From Cloacibacillus evryensis DSM 19522 (GTDB lineage Bacteria; Synergistota; Synergistia; Synergistales; Synergistaceae), in assembly GCF_000585335.1 (NCBI RefSeq), contig NZ_KK073872.1, positions 3,401,283 through 3,465,282 of the forward strand: DNA of 64,000 bases, in the 5' to 3' direction. Shown piece by piece: positions 1-8,038 of this stretch. Under the pieces are notes generated by a model that worked only from the letters and a program-made list of their open reading frames with translations, had not been told where the DNA came from and did not search any database. Position numbers and translations under genes: made by a program. Every line of letters starts with the position of its first letter. Positions within the stretch are counted from its first letter, which is position 1.

Positions 1-1
1 A

Positions 2-289
2 GGGGATACGGTCAAGGTCCACGTCAAAGTAAAAGAGGGAAACCGCGAGCGTATCCAGGTATTTGAGGGCGTAGTGATCGGCCGCCAGCACGGCGGTCTT
101 CGCGAGAACTTCATCGTCCGCAAGATGTCGAACGGCGTCGGCGTGGAAAGAATCTTCCCCGTCCACTGCCCGTCGATCGACAAGATCGAAGTGACGCGCA
201 AGGGCAAAGTCCGCCGCGCGAAGCTCTACTATCTCCGTAAACTCAGCGGAAAAGCCGCGAGAATCAAAGAGCGCAGAGACTTCAACTAA
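2..289 (+). CDS. rplS: 50S ribosomal protein L19, C-terminal part
   Basis: The frame is open from the window edge and ends at a TAA. It reads [20 protein letters not shown], then [12 protein letters not shown], the conserved core of L19, followed by the typical basic tail ending in KERRDFN. L19 sits at the interface of the 30S and 50S subunits. Only the N-terminal ~20 residues lie outside the window. A long perfect hairpin follows, so rplS ends its operon. The identification rests on strong family motifs. Confidence 0.97.
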   Translation, partial: GDTVKVHVKVKEGNRERIQVFEGVVIGRQHGGLRENFIVRKMSNGVGVERIFPVHCPSIDKIEVTRKGKVRRAKLYYLRKLSGKAARIKERRDFN

Positions 290-310
290 GTTTAAACGCA
301 GCGCCAATAC

Positions 311-367
311 TAAGCGACTCACACAAAACGCGGAGGCTTTGCCTCCGCGTTTTGTGTGAGTCGCTTA
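311..367. terminator. 27-bp perfect palindromic terminator after rplS
   Basis: Arms 311-337 and 341-367 are exact reverse complements with a TTT loop. The stem begins TAAGCGACTC and its upper part is CGCGGAGGC. The AAAACG/CGTTTT tract inside the stem gives a U-run on both strands, so it probably works in both directions. Confidence 0.85.
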
Positions 368-615
368 TAAACGCCGATTTACGCGATTGCGGGGAAAGAT
401 AAACTGGGGTTTATATTTTTAAGCCTCCCTCGCCGAGGGAGGTGGGCCGGCGCGCGATTTTGCGCCGGGTCGGAAGGAGTGTTGCACTGCGCGGCGCATG
501 TTTTCCGCGCCACACAGTGCCCGCGGCGCAAGCCGCGGGAGAAGATAAGGCCAGAACAAAAACAAAACCCAAGGTCAACTCTCCCTCACCCCGCTTCGCG
601 GGGAGCTCCCTCGGC
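368..615 (-). repeat. Dispersed hairpin-array repeat, copy A1
   Basis: Read on the minus strand this is a chain of hairpins: CCCCGCGAAGCGGGG, CCCGCGGC/GCCGCGGG, a long arm pair near 482-531, a GCCGGCGCG stem and GCCTCCCTC/GAGGGAGGC, ending in a tail with TTTATCTTTCCCC. The same chain occurs inverted at 2070-2105 plus 3996-4232. The third hairpin has different bases in the two copies yet stays paired. No credible protein is encoded. The right end abuts the IS at 616. Confidence 0.75.
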
Positions 616-2069
616 TGAACAGAGTCCCGCAAACCGGACAACGCTATAAAAGCTCCCAAGGGTATCAAAAATTTATTCAATAAAGAGACTTCGATATTGC
701 ATCGGAGCCTTTTTCAATTTTATCTGTATCCTGTCGTTATTATAATACCTTATATATTTGTCTATAGCATCTTTGGCCTCCTCGTAGTTCTCCCATTTTT
801 ACTCGGTTGACGAGTTCTGATTTAATGTGACTAAAGAAGTTTTCTGCACAGGCATTATCCAAACAATTTCCTTTCCTTGACATCGAGACCTTGAGTCCGT
901 ATCTTTGTGTCAGGTTGAAATATGCATGGCTTGTATATTGAAACCCCTGGTCGCTGTGGAGGATTGGTCCATCAGCGACCACCTTATTATTATTTTCAAA
1001 TGCTTTCTTCAATGTATCGGTTACTAACTTAATATTATTATTACGACTGATTTGATATCCCTGTATGGAATTATCAAAGAGATCTTTTATCATGGAGAGG
1101 AATATATTACCCTTTTTGTTCGTATATATGTAATATCAGTAACCAGTTTCTGGTTTGGTCTGTCGGAACGAAATTCTCTGTTCAGGATATTCTCATAGCT
1201 GTGGATATTTCCTGACATCACTTTAAACTTTTTCTTTTTTCTTATTTCCGCTTGAAGTCCCGCTTTTTTCATAACACGCCTTACCCTCTTATTGTTTACA
1301 TGAATGCCAATGAAGTTGTTGAGCCACAGAGTCATTCGCCTGTACCCATAAGTGTTTTTGTTGATATTCTGTCACGTTCTTATTGCTTCTATGAGAGGAA
1401 CGTCTTTATCTTCCATTCCACGCCGCCTTTAGCCAACTGTAGTATGTCGAACGAGATACGGACAAAAATCTACACATTACACAGACAGAATGTTTTGTTG
1501 AAAATTCAAAAATGATTCTGTATTTAATATTTCTTTCTATCACCACCTTTGCAGCTCTAAGGCTTTTTTAATACATCGACCTGCATTTCCAGCTCTTTAA
1601 TCTTTTCTATGCTATTTGTAACTTCCAATTTCTTATCTGGACAGTCTTGTTTTGAACTAGAAATATCCCCTTGTTCGATAAATTCCTTACACCATCGTCT
1701 TAAAAGAGAGGGACTTGAAATGTTAAAAGATGAGGTAACATCTACCATAGTACGTCCCTCTTCTAAATGAGCCGAAACAGCTTCAAGTTTTACAGCCTTG
1801 CTGTAGGTTCTTTTTCCTTGTATCATCCAGTAAGTCCTTCTGTCCGCTCTTATATAAAGATATCCATGTTTTAACAGAATCATGACTAACACCAAGTTCT
1901 TCAGCAATCCGCCTTCGTGGAATTCCCTGTTTGTGCATCTCAATTGCTTTTATTCTTTCTTCTGTTTTACGTTTACGCATAGAAGAGCCCCCTTTATATG
2001 TAATATGTATTTAGTTTTATTATAATCCAGGGGCTTTATTTGGCTGCCCGATTTTCGGGACTCTGTTCA
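616..2069 (-). mobile_element. Degenerate IS3-family (IS150-like) insertion sequence
   Basis: The element is bounded by inverted repeats TGAACAGAGTCCCG (616-629) and CGGGACTCTGTTCA (2056-2069), with imperfect extension to about 24 bp. Length is 1454 bp, normal for IS3. It carries a broken orfA/orfB transposase on the minus strand. It lies between two head-to-head copies of the dispersed repeat. I see no convincing target-site duplication (GGC on the left, CCC on the right), which suggests later rearrangement or drift. Confidence 0.85.
740..1980 (-). pseudogene. IS3-family transposase (orfA and orfB), multiply frameshifted
   Basis: OrfA starts near 1980 (MRKRKTEERIKAIEMHKQGI) with a helix-turn-helix (RIAEELGVSHDSVKTWI) and then shifts frame to a second HTH segment (SFNISSPSLLRRWCKEF). 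A run of six A followed by G on the minus strand (1563-1569) is a typical IS3 slippery site, but the frame after it closes quickly. OrfB pieces follow: HTH_21-like residues GIHVNNKRVRRVMKKAGL and NQKLVTDITYI (first catalytic Asp), then in another frame ILHSDQGFQYTS (second Asp) and NCLDNACAENFFSHIKSE (catalytic Glu). All DDE residues are visible but no single frame connects them, so the element is unlikely to move on its own. Confidence 0.85.
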
Positions 2070-2105
2070 CCCCGAGGGGGCTCCGGCGAAGCCGGTGGAG
2101 GAGGG
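2070..2105 (+). repeat. Dispersed hairpin-array repeat, copy A2, 5' part before the intron
   Basis: The sequence CCCCGAGGGGGCTCC followed by GGCGAAGCC and GGTGGAGGAGGG matches the first hairpin of copy A1 read in the opposite direction. The group II intron begins at 2106, directly after this hairpin, and the repeat resumes at 3996. Confidence 0.7.
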
Positions 2106-3995
2106 GTGCGCCCGACATGCACATAAACTAGGCGGTGTAAGTCCGCTACAGGCATTGCAGTGTGAACTGTTAGCCAAAGGCAAGGGTGTCCATCGTGAGG
2201 TGGAATCTGAAGGAAGCCGGAGGCAAACCCTCGGTCCGACGAACAGGGACCGCATGTGAGGCATTATGGGACGGACGAGTCTACCCCCCAAGACAAAGTC
2301 CTACACTGCACGAATCCCATGGTGTAAATGCGGCGGATATATGAGGAGAAAGTTTATGTGCTTACTCGGGGAGATCTTGCGGGGGCTTAACCTGAGTGCA
2401 ATCCACCCAGAGATGGATGGATGAACCGCAAGAAGTCAGCAGAGGCCATAGTACTGGTAGAGAAAAAAAAAAAACAATACAGGAAGGGCTGAACGGTAAC
2501 AAACTTCTCAGACGAAAGAAGGTCGGGCAATGCGAAGAAAGCAGAAAACTGCGCAAGCAGGCTGTTCATGCGAGGACAAGCTGGAAGCGGAAAGCACCAT
2601 GAAAGCGCCGAGTATTGCCCACACAGAAAACGCAGGAGAAGAAAGAGCGCAAACGTTGCTCGAATGTATCCTCACCAGAGCGAACATGGCAGAGGCGTAC
2701 AAACGGGTAGTCAAAAACGGAGGTGCGTCAGGCATAGATGGAATGACAGTCCAAGCGATGTATGGACACCTGAAGGAGCACTATCCCGAACTTATCCAAA
2801 GCCTCTATGATGGAAGCTACAGGCCCCAGGCAGTAAAGAGAGTAGAAATCCCCAAAGCGGACGGAGGAAAGCGCAAGCTGGGAATCCCCACGGTCATAGA
2901 CCGTATGATACAGCAAGCCATCTCCCAAGTGCTGACGCCAATATTCGAGAAGCAATTCTCCGACGGCAGCTATGGATTCCGCAAAGGGAGAAGCGCCCAT
3001 CAGGCAATAGAACAGGCTAGGATATATTACGGACAGGGATACAAAGTATCAGTGGATATCGACCTGGCCAAATACTTTGACACAGTCAACCACAACCTGC
3101 TCATAAAGATGCTTCGGGAAGAGATAAAAGACGAGCGTGTAATAAGGCTCGTCAGGAAATACCTCAAAAGCGGAGTAATGGAAAACGGGCTCATCAGCTC
3201 GACCACAGAAGGAACTCCGCAGGGAGGCAACCTCTCACCGCTCCTCTCCAACATCTACCTTACAAAATTTGACAAACTGACTGGAAAACAGAGGACACAA
3301 ATTTGTAAGATATGCCGACGACTGCAACATATATGTCAAAAGCGCAAGAGCCGCCCAAAGAGTAATGGGAAACTGCGTCAATTATCTTGAAGGAACGCTG
3401 AAACTCAAAGTGAACCAAAAGAAAAGTTGTATCGGAAGCCCGACAAAACTCAAATTTCTTGGTTTCTCCCTCTACCCTAGCAAAGGAGAAACGAAGATAA
3501 GGGCACACGAACAAAGCCTGAAACGGTTCAAAGACAAAATCCGAAAACTTACCGCCAGGAATCAGGGACGCTCGATAGAGACCATCATGCTAAACCTCAG
3601 GAAATACACGACGGGATGGCTGGGCTACTATGCGATAGCCGAAATGAAAAGCGCGATGTTACAGCTGACTGGATGGATAAGACGCAGGATACGGCAAATC
3701 TACTGGAAACAGTGGAAAAGGATATGGCCGAAATACAAGAACCTCAGGCAGCTGGGGATCCATCACAGGGACGCGTGGCGATGGGCAAACAGCAGGCTCG
3801 GATGCTGGCATATAGCCAGAACGTGGATACTGACCACCTCACTGACCAACAAATACCTCGCCTCGCAGGGATATGACGATATCCTGCTGCGATATGAGGC
3901 AATGCGCGCTCGTTACCGAACCGCCGTATACCGAACGGTACGTACGGTGGTGTGAGAGGACGGCCTCTCAAATAATGGGAGGCCTCCTACTCGAT
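2106..3995 (+). mobile_element. Group II intron, 1890 bp, probably class C
   Basis: The 5' end is GTGCGCCCGACATGC, a standard GUGYG group II start. Domain V is visible near 3918-3953 (ACCGCCGTATACC, loop GAAC, GGTACGTACGGTGGT) and domain VI near 3958-3995, ending CCTACTCGAT. Joining 2105 to 3996 restores the sequence found in copy A1 (GAGGG then TTGAC.TTGGGTTTTG), which defines both boundaries. Insertion just 3' of a stem-loop, the 1.9-kb size and a maturase without an endonuclease domain fit class C. The encoded protein is frameshifted, so splicing or mobility may need a helper in trans. Confidence 0.9.
2530..3955 (+). pseudogene. ltrA: Group II intron reverse transcriptase/maturase, frameshifted at the YADD motif
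   Basis: The first frame (2530-about 3280) has RT blocks: GIDGMTVQAM, RPQAVKRVEIPK, RKLGIPTVIDRMIQQA, GSYGFRKGRSAHQAI, DIDLAKYFDTVNH and GTPQGGNLSPLLSNIYL. Near 3276-3285 the frame shifts. The catalytic KFVRYADDCNIYVKS is intact but read in the next frame, which continues through the thumb and maturase X domain (RSIETIMLNLRKYTTGWLGYY) to 3955. One inserted base explains it: the repaired protein would be about 474 residues, a normal length. No HNH endonuclease domain is seen. The ATG at 2530 follows AAGAAGG; an internal ATG at 2599 is an alternative. Confidence 0.88.
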
Positions 3996-4232
3996 TTGAC
4001 TTTGGGTTTTGTTTTTGTTCTGGCCTTATCCTCTTCCGCGGCTTACGCCGCGGGCACTGTTTGGCGCGGAAAACCGCGCCAAACAGTACAACACTCCTTC
4101 CGACCCGGCGCAAAATCGCGCGCCGGCCCACCTCCCTCGGCGAGGGAGGCTTTAAAGGCGCTAAATCACAGTTTATCTTTTCCCCGCAATCGCGTAAACC
4201 CCAATTTATCATCCTCTCGCAATCGCATATAA
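3996..4232 (+). repeat. Dispersed hairpin-array repeat, copy A2, 3' part
   Basis: After the intron the repeat resumes with TTGACTTTGGGTTTTG and follows copy A1 (368-615, opposite strand) through the hairpins CCGCGGC/GCCGCGG, ACTGTTTGGCGCGG with a perfect partner, GCGCCGGCCC and CCTCCCTCGGCGAGGGAGG, then the tail TTTATCTTTTCCCCGCAATC. The third hairpin is fully Watson-Crick here and G-U or G-C substituted in A1. Confidence 0.75.
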
Positions 4233-4302
4233 GCGCCAATTCCCATGTCGATCTATTCACCCTAAATTATTGATTCATACCCAAACATGACGCGAAAGGG
4301 CC

Positions 4303-4331
4303 TTGTTATCCCCGTCACTTACTGTTAGAAT
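4303..4331 (+). promoter_or_regulatory. Sigma-70 type promoter for hydG
   Basis: TTGTTA (4303-4308), a 17-bp spacer, then TAGAAT (4326-4331). It lies about 120 bp before the hydG start. The intervening leader holds no obvious gene. Confidence 0.55.
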
Positions 4332-4450
4332 AAAATCGTTCCATAAAAATATCTCTTATTTCGGGAGTTTCCGGGAGTAAGGGGCGCACATCAAAATCAC
4401 ATTACTGTCCGCGGCGGAATCTTCCGCGCGGGGAGAAAGGATGATCAAAT

Positions 4451-5878
4451 ATGTACAGTAAGACGGAGTTTCAGGATTCTTCATTCATTGACGACGCGGA
4501 GATATTAGGTTCGCTTGAAGAGGCGAAAAAACTCGCCAAAGACCATGGCGCGGTGCGCGCTATCCTCGACAAGGCGCGCGAGTGCGGCGGCCTCACCCAC
4601 CGCGAGGCGGCGGTGCTGCTGGAGATCGACGACCCTCAGTTGGAGCATGAACTCTACGCGCTTGCGAAGGAGATAAAGGAGCGCATCTACGGCAGGCGCA
4701 TCGTGCTTTTCGCGCCGCTTTACGTCGCGAACCACTGCGTCAACGGCTGCGTTTACTGCGGCTTTCACGCCGGCAATGCCGCGATGTGCCGCAAGAAGCT
4801 GACGATGGAGGAGATCGACCGTGAGGCGGACGCGATCTTGGCCCTCGGCCACAAGCGTATCGCGATGGAGGCCGGAGAGGACCCTGTGAATATACCCCTC
4901 GACTATATCATCGAGTGCATGAAGCGCGTCTACGCCTACAAGAACAGCCGCGGCGACTCGATACGCCGCATCAATGTCAACATCGCGGCAACCACCGTTG
5001 AGGAATACCGGCGGCTGAAGGCGGCGGAGATCGGGACTTTTATTCTCTTTCAGGAGACCTTCCACCGCCCCACCTACGCGAAGATGCATCCGAAGGGGCC
5101 GAAGAGCAATTACGACTGGCACACGACGGCGCTGTTCCGCGCGCAGGAGGGCGGCATAGACGACGTCGGCACCGGCGTGCTGTACGGGCTTTACGACTAT
5201 AAATATGAGACGGTGGCCCAGCTGCTCTTCGCCGAATCGATGGAGAAGGCCTGCGGCGTGGGGCCGCACACGATCTCTGTTCCGCGCCTCCGCGAGGCCG
5301 AGGGCGTGGATATGAAGAAGTTCCCCTACATGCCGACCGACGAACAGTTCCTGCGCATCATCGCCGTCATCCGCGTCGCCACCCCCTATACGGGAATGAT
5401 ACTCTCGACGCGCGAGACTCCGGAGACACGCCGCCGGGCCCTCGACCTCGGCATCTCACAGGTGAGCGCGGGCTCCTGCACCGGCATCGGCGGCTACCAC
5501 AAGGAGATCGGCCAGCCGGAGCAGCCGGACACGGCGCAGTTCAAGGTCTCTGACGAACGCACCCCCGACGAGGTGCTGACCTGGCTCTGCGAGGACGGCT
5601 ATATCCCCAGCTACTGCACCGCCTGTTACCGCCAGGGACGCACCGGCGACCGCTTCATGTCTCTCGCGAAGTCGGGGCAGATACGCAACATCTGTCAGCC
5701 GAACGCCCTGCTCACCTTCAAGGAATACCTGATCGGATACGGCTCCGACCATTTGAAGGAACTTGGGGAAAGGGTGATCGCCGGCGAAGTGGAAAAGATA
5801 CCGAGCGACAAGATCAAGGAGCTGACGAAGGAGCGCCTGCACAAGCTCGAAAACGGCGCGCAGGATCTCTATTTCTAA
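4451..5878 (+). CDS. hydG: [FeFe]-hydrogenase H-cluster radical SAM maturase HydG
   Basis: HydG cleaves tyrosine to p-cresol plus CO and cyanide and delivers an Fe(CO)2CN synthon for the hydrogenase H-cluster. The radical-SAM motif CX3CX2C is at C96, C100 and C103 (CVNGCVYC). The C-terminal auxiliary-cluster motif CX2CX22C is at C389, C392 and C415 (CTACYRQGRTGDRFM...NIC); together with the 475-residue length it separates HydG from ThiH. The start at 4451 follows GGGAGAAAGG at good spacing. The gene stands alone between its own promoter and a terminator; HydE and HydF are not in the window. Its presence implies an [FeFe] hydrogenase elsewhere and an anaerobic, hydrogen-metabolising cell. Confidence 0.95.
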   Translation: MYSKTEFQDSSFIDDAEILGSLEEAKKLAKDHGAVRAILDKARECGGLTHREAAVLLEIDDPQLEHELYALAKEIKERIYGRRIVLFAPLYVANHCVNGCVYCGFHAGNAAMCRKKLTMEEIDREADAILALGHKRIAMEAGEDPVNIPLDYIIECMKRVYAYKNSRGDSIRRINVNIAATTVEEYRRLKAAEIGTFILFQETFHRPTYAKMHPKGPKSNYDWHTTALFRAQEGGIDDVGTGVLYGLYDYKYETVAQLLFAESMEKACGVGPHTISVPRLREAEGVDMKKFPYMPTDEQFLRIIAVIRVATPYTGMILSTRETPETRRRALDLGISQVSAGSCTGIGGYHKEIGQPEQPDTAQFKVSDERTPDEVLTWLCEDGYIPSYCTACYRQGRTGDRFMSLAKSGQIRNICQPNALLTFKEYLIGYGSDHLKELGERVIAGEVEKIPSDKIKELTKERLHKLENGAQDLYF

Positions 5879-5890
5879 TCTTTACAGGGC

Positions 5891-5928
5891 AAGCGGGGCC
5901 GCGGTCAAACGGCGGCCCCGCTTTTTTG
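5891..5928. terminator. Terminator between convergent hydG and metX
   Basis: A 12-bp stem AAGCGGGGCCGC/GCGGCCCCGCTT followed by a T-run on the plus strand. An upstream AAG side gives a weaker signal for the minus-strand unit, whose stop codon lies 6 bp away. Confidence 0.85.
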
Positions 5929-5933
5929 ATTGT

Positions 5934-6470
5934 CTATTGCAAAAACGACCGCAGGTAATCGTCGACCTGGTCGAAGTCGATCAGGAAGGCGTCGTGACCA
6001 TTTTCGCTCTCTATCTCCTCGTAGCAGGCGGCTACGCCGCTTTCGGCGGCGGCGCGTACCGCCTCCTCCACCTGCCAGTTGGGGAAGAGCATGTCGCTCG
6101 AGATGCCGAGGCCGAGGAGCCGGCGGCCCGAGAAACGTTTCCAGGCTTCGTCGAGGCCTCCGCGCCCCGCGCCGATGTCATGCAGGTCCATCATCTTCGT
6201 TAAGTAAAGGTAACAGTTGGCGTCGAAGCGCTTGACGATCTCTTCGCCGTGGTAATGGAGGTAGCTCTCGACCTGAAACTGGCCGTCCCCGTCGCGCGTG
6301 GAGCCCTGCGCCATTTCCCGCATGTAGCGGTGGGATAAGGACTGCTCGACATTCGCTCCGTCCGGCTCCGCCTCGCCGTATCGGCTGTAGGCCTGCTCCA
6401 GCCTCTCAAAGAAGGCGCCTGAGGGCAGCGTGACGTTTTGCAGCGCGACAGAGCCTATCTCCTCTTTCAT
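5934..6470 (-). CDS. metX: C-terminal half of homoserine O-acetyltransferase (truncated MetX)
   Basis: The 178-residue product matches only the C-terminal half of MetX: FQVESYLHYHGEEIVKRFDA, YLYLTKMMDLHDIG, then GISSDMLFPNWQ, carrying the catalytic Asp, and ENGHDAFLID, carrying the catalytic His. MetX is normally about 370 residues and its nucleophilic Ser lies in a GxSxGG motif in the missing half. The first 60 residues (MKEEIGSVALQNVTLPSG...) do not resemble MetX to my eye. The ATG lies two bases after the metY stop and no coding room remains upstream, so this is how the gene stands. It may be dead, or a partner to a separate N-terminal protein. Identity of the domain is firm; activity is doubtful. 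Confidence 0.8.
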   Translation of the reverse strand: MKEEIGSVALQNVTLPSGAFFERLEQAYSRYGEAEPDGANVEQSLSHRYMREMAQGSTRDGDGQFQVESYLHYHGEEIVKRFDANCYLYLTKMMDLHDIGAGRGGLDEAWKRFSGRRLLGLGISSDMLFPNWQVEEAVRAAAESGVAACYEEIESENGHDAFLIDFDQVDDYLRSFLQ

Positions 6471-6472
6471 CG

Positions 6473-7768
6473 TTATTTTCCCGCCGCCGCAAGACCCTTT
6501 TCAAGATCCGCGATAATGTCTTCCACATTTTCGATGCCGACAGAGAGACGCAGCAGGCCGTCCGAGAGTCCGGCCGCCGCGCGCTGCGCCGTCGTCAGTT
6601 GGCTGTGCGTCGTGCTCGCGGGGTGGATTATCAATGTGCGCGACTCGCCGAGGTTCGCCATGTGGCCGATGAGGCTGAGGCTGTCGACGAGTTTGCGCCC
6701 CGCCTCTACGCCGCCTTTGACGCCGAAGGCGACCATGCCGCCGCAGCCGTCTTTGAGGTAGACCTTCGCCATGTCGTTCTGCGGATGGCTGGGCAGACCC
6801 GGATAGCGGACCCATTCCACCTGCGGATGGTTTTCAAGGAATTGCGCCACGGCAAGGCCGTTCGCGCTGTGGCGTTCCATGCGCAGCCCCAGCGTGCCGA
6901 GAGAGAGGTGGAGCAGATAGGCGTCAAAGGCCGAGGGACAGCCGCCGAGATCGCGCAGGATCGCGGCGTGGAGCTTCGCGGCCAGCGCCGCCTTGCCGAA
7001 ACGCTCCGTAAAGACGATATCGTGATAGGCCCTGTCCGGCTTCGCCAGCTCGGGGAACTTATCGGGATAGGCGGCCCAGTCAAAATTGCCGCCGTCGACG
7101 ACGGCGCCGCCGATGAGGTTGCCGTTGCCCGAGATATACTTCGTCGTCGAATGGACGACGACGTGCGCGCCCCACTCGATCGGGCGGCAAAGCGCCGGCG
7201 TCGCGAATGTGTTGTCGATGATGAGCGGCACCCCCTGGCGGCGGGCGATGCGCGAAAGCGCCTCCAGCGGCGCGACGTTCATCATCGGATTGCCGACGAC
7301 TTCGGTGATAATGCCGCGGGTCCCGTCATTGACGGCCTGCTCCACCTGGCAGGGATGGTCGCTGTCGACGAGGATCGTCTCCACGCCGAAGCGCGAGAAG
7401 ATGTTTTGCAGCAGCGTCAGCGTGCCTCCGTAGACCTTGCGTGAGACGACGAGGTTCGTGCCGGAGGAGCAGAGCGCGGTGATCAGGTGGGCAAAGGCCG
7501 CCTGCCCGGAAGAGGTGGCCAGCGTGCCCACCCCGCCCTCAAGAGCGTTGAGCCCAGCCTCAAAGGCCTGGACGGTCGGATTCGCGAGCCTCGAATAGAT
7601 AAAACCGCCCTCTTCGAGGTTGAAGAGCCCCGCGGCGTGGGCGCTGTCGCGGAACTGGAAGGCCGAAGAGGCATAGATCGGCAGCCCCGCCGCCCCCGTT
7701 GCCGAATCGCAGCTCCACCCCGAGTGGAGCGCCTTTGTCATAAAACCGCGCTTTTTGTTCTCATCCAT
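6473..7768 (-). CDS. metY: O-acetylhomoserine sulfhydrylase (PLP enzyme)
   Basis: The enzyme makes homocysteine from O-acetylhomoserine and sulfide, the direct sulfhydrylation route to methionine. It is a 431-residue Cys/Met-metabolism PLP protein: YSRLANPTVQAFE, SSGQAAFAHL, the cofactor Asp in IIDNTFATP (D185), the PLP-binding Lys in HSTTKYISGNGN (K210), and a C-terminal SRTLIIHPASTTHSQLT. Transcription starts about 180 bp upstream and must pass a leader peptide and attenuator (7793-7903). metX follows directly, so the two form an operon. The ATG is preceded by GAAGGGG. Neighbouring metX is only half a gene, so acetylhomoserine probably comes from another source. Confidence 0.95.
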   Translation of the reverse strand: MDENKKRGFMTKALHSGWSCDSATGAAGLPIYASSAFQFRDSAHAAGLFNLEEGGFIYSRLANPTVQAFEAGLNALEGGVGTLATSSGQAAFAHLITALCSSGTNLVVSRKVYGGTLTLLQNIFSRFGVETILVDSDHPCQVEQAVNDGTRGIITEVVGNPMMNVAPLEALSRIARRQGVPLIIDNTFATPALCRPIEWGAHVVVHSTTKYISGNGNLIGGAVVDGGNFDWAAYPDKFPELAKPDRAYHDIVFTERFGKAALAAKLHAAILRDLGGCPSAFDAYLLHLSLGTLGLRMERHSANGLAVAQFLENHPQVEWVRYPGLPSHPQNDMAKVYLKDGCGGMVAFGVKGGVEAGRKLVDSLSLIGHMANLGESRTLIIHPASTTHSQLTTAQRAAAGLSDGLLRLSVGIENVEDIIADLEKGLAAAGK

Positions 7769-7792
7769 CTAAAATATCCCCTTCCGCATAAT

Positions 7793-7822
7793 AAAAAAGG
7801 CTCTGCTAAAAAAAGCAGAGCC
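7793..7822 (-). terminator. Attenuator terminator in the metY leader
   Basis: On the minus strand GGCTCTGC, a T-rich loop, GCAGAGCC and then TTTTTT. It lies between the leader peptide stop and the metY start. Its 5' arm GGCTCTGC can instead pair with GCAGGGCC (7865-7872), which lies inside the leader peptide coding region, using one G-U pair. This gives the alternative antiterminator. Confidence 0.85.
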
Positions 7823-7849
7823 GGCTGAACAGATTACGAAATTTTTCGT

Positions 7850-7903
7850 CTACTGTCTCAGAGAGGCCCTGCCGCTATCGCACATCATCATGCACATCCG
7901 CAT
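7850..7903 (-). CDS. Met/Cys-rich leader peptide (17 aa) of metY
   Basis: The minus-strand ORF reads MRMCMMMCDSGRASLRQ and ends in TAG. Six of the first eight residues are Met or Cys, plus the start Met's partners, exactly the products of the pathway it precedes. A GGGGAG Shine-Dalgarno lies about 10 nt before the ATG at 7903. Ribosome stalling on the MCMMMC codons would leave GCAGGGCC free to pair with the terminator arm and let transcription continue into metY. With ample Met-tRNA and Cys-tRNA the ribosome would reach the SGRAS codons, cover GCAGGGCC and permit termination. No SAM riboswitch or T-box is visible in the leader. Confidence 0.8.
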   Translation of the reverse strand: MRMCMMMCDSGRASLRQ

Positions 7904-7954
7904 ATATGAAAAGCTCCCCACGCAAAGCCCTCCCGAAAAAATAGAATTTCAGAC

Positions 7955-7984
7955 ATTCTAACGGCGCGCGCGATGCTTTGTCAA
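7955..7984 (-). promoter_or_regulatory. metY promoter
   Basis: On the minus strand TTGACA (7984-7979), an 18-bp spacer and TAGAAT (7960-7955). It lies about 50 bp upstream of the leader peptide start. Confidence 0.75.
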
Positions 7985-8021
7985 GGAGCAATAAAAATTC
8001 ATGCAATGAAAATTCAACACG

Positions 8022-8038
8022 AAAATGAAAATTCGACT
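8022..8038. repeat. 17-bp direct repeat flanking the IS, left copy
   Basis: AAAATGAAAATTCGACT is identical to 9441-9457 and abuts the left inverted-repeat end of the IS. This is the expected target-site duplication. Related ATGAAAATTC and ATAAAAATTC motifs at 8006-8015 and 7991-8000 belong to the pre-insertion region. Confidence 0.8.

Noticed and set aside
5456..5842. Long antisense frame over hydG
   Set aside because: Codon-bias shadow of hydG; the same applies to frames over metY, the ABC-F gene, glnN and the lipoprotein gene.
7769..7990. SAM riboswitch or T-box before metY
   Set aside because: I see neither the SAM-I core nor a T-box sequence (TGGNACCGCG type). The leader ORF and competing stems explain the terminator better.
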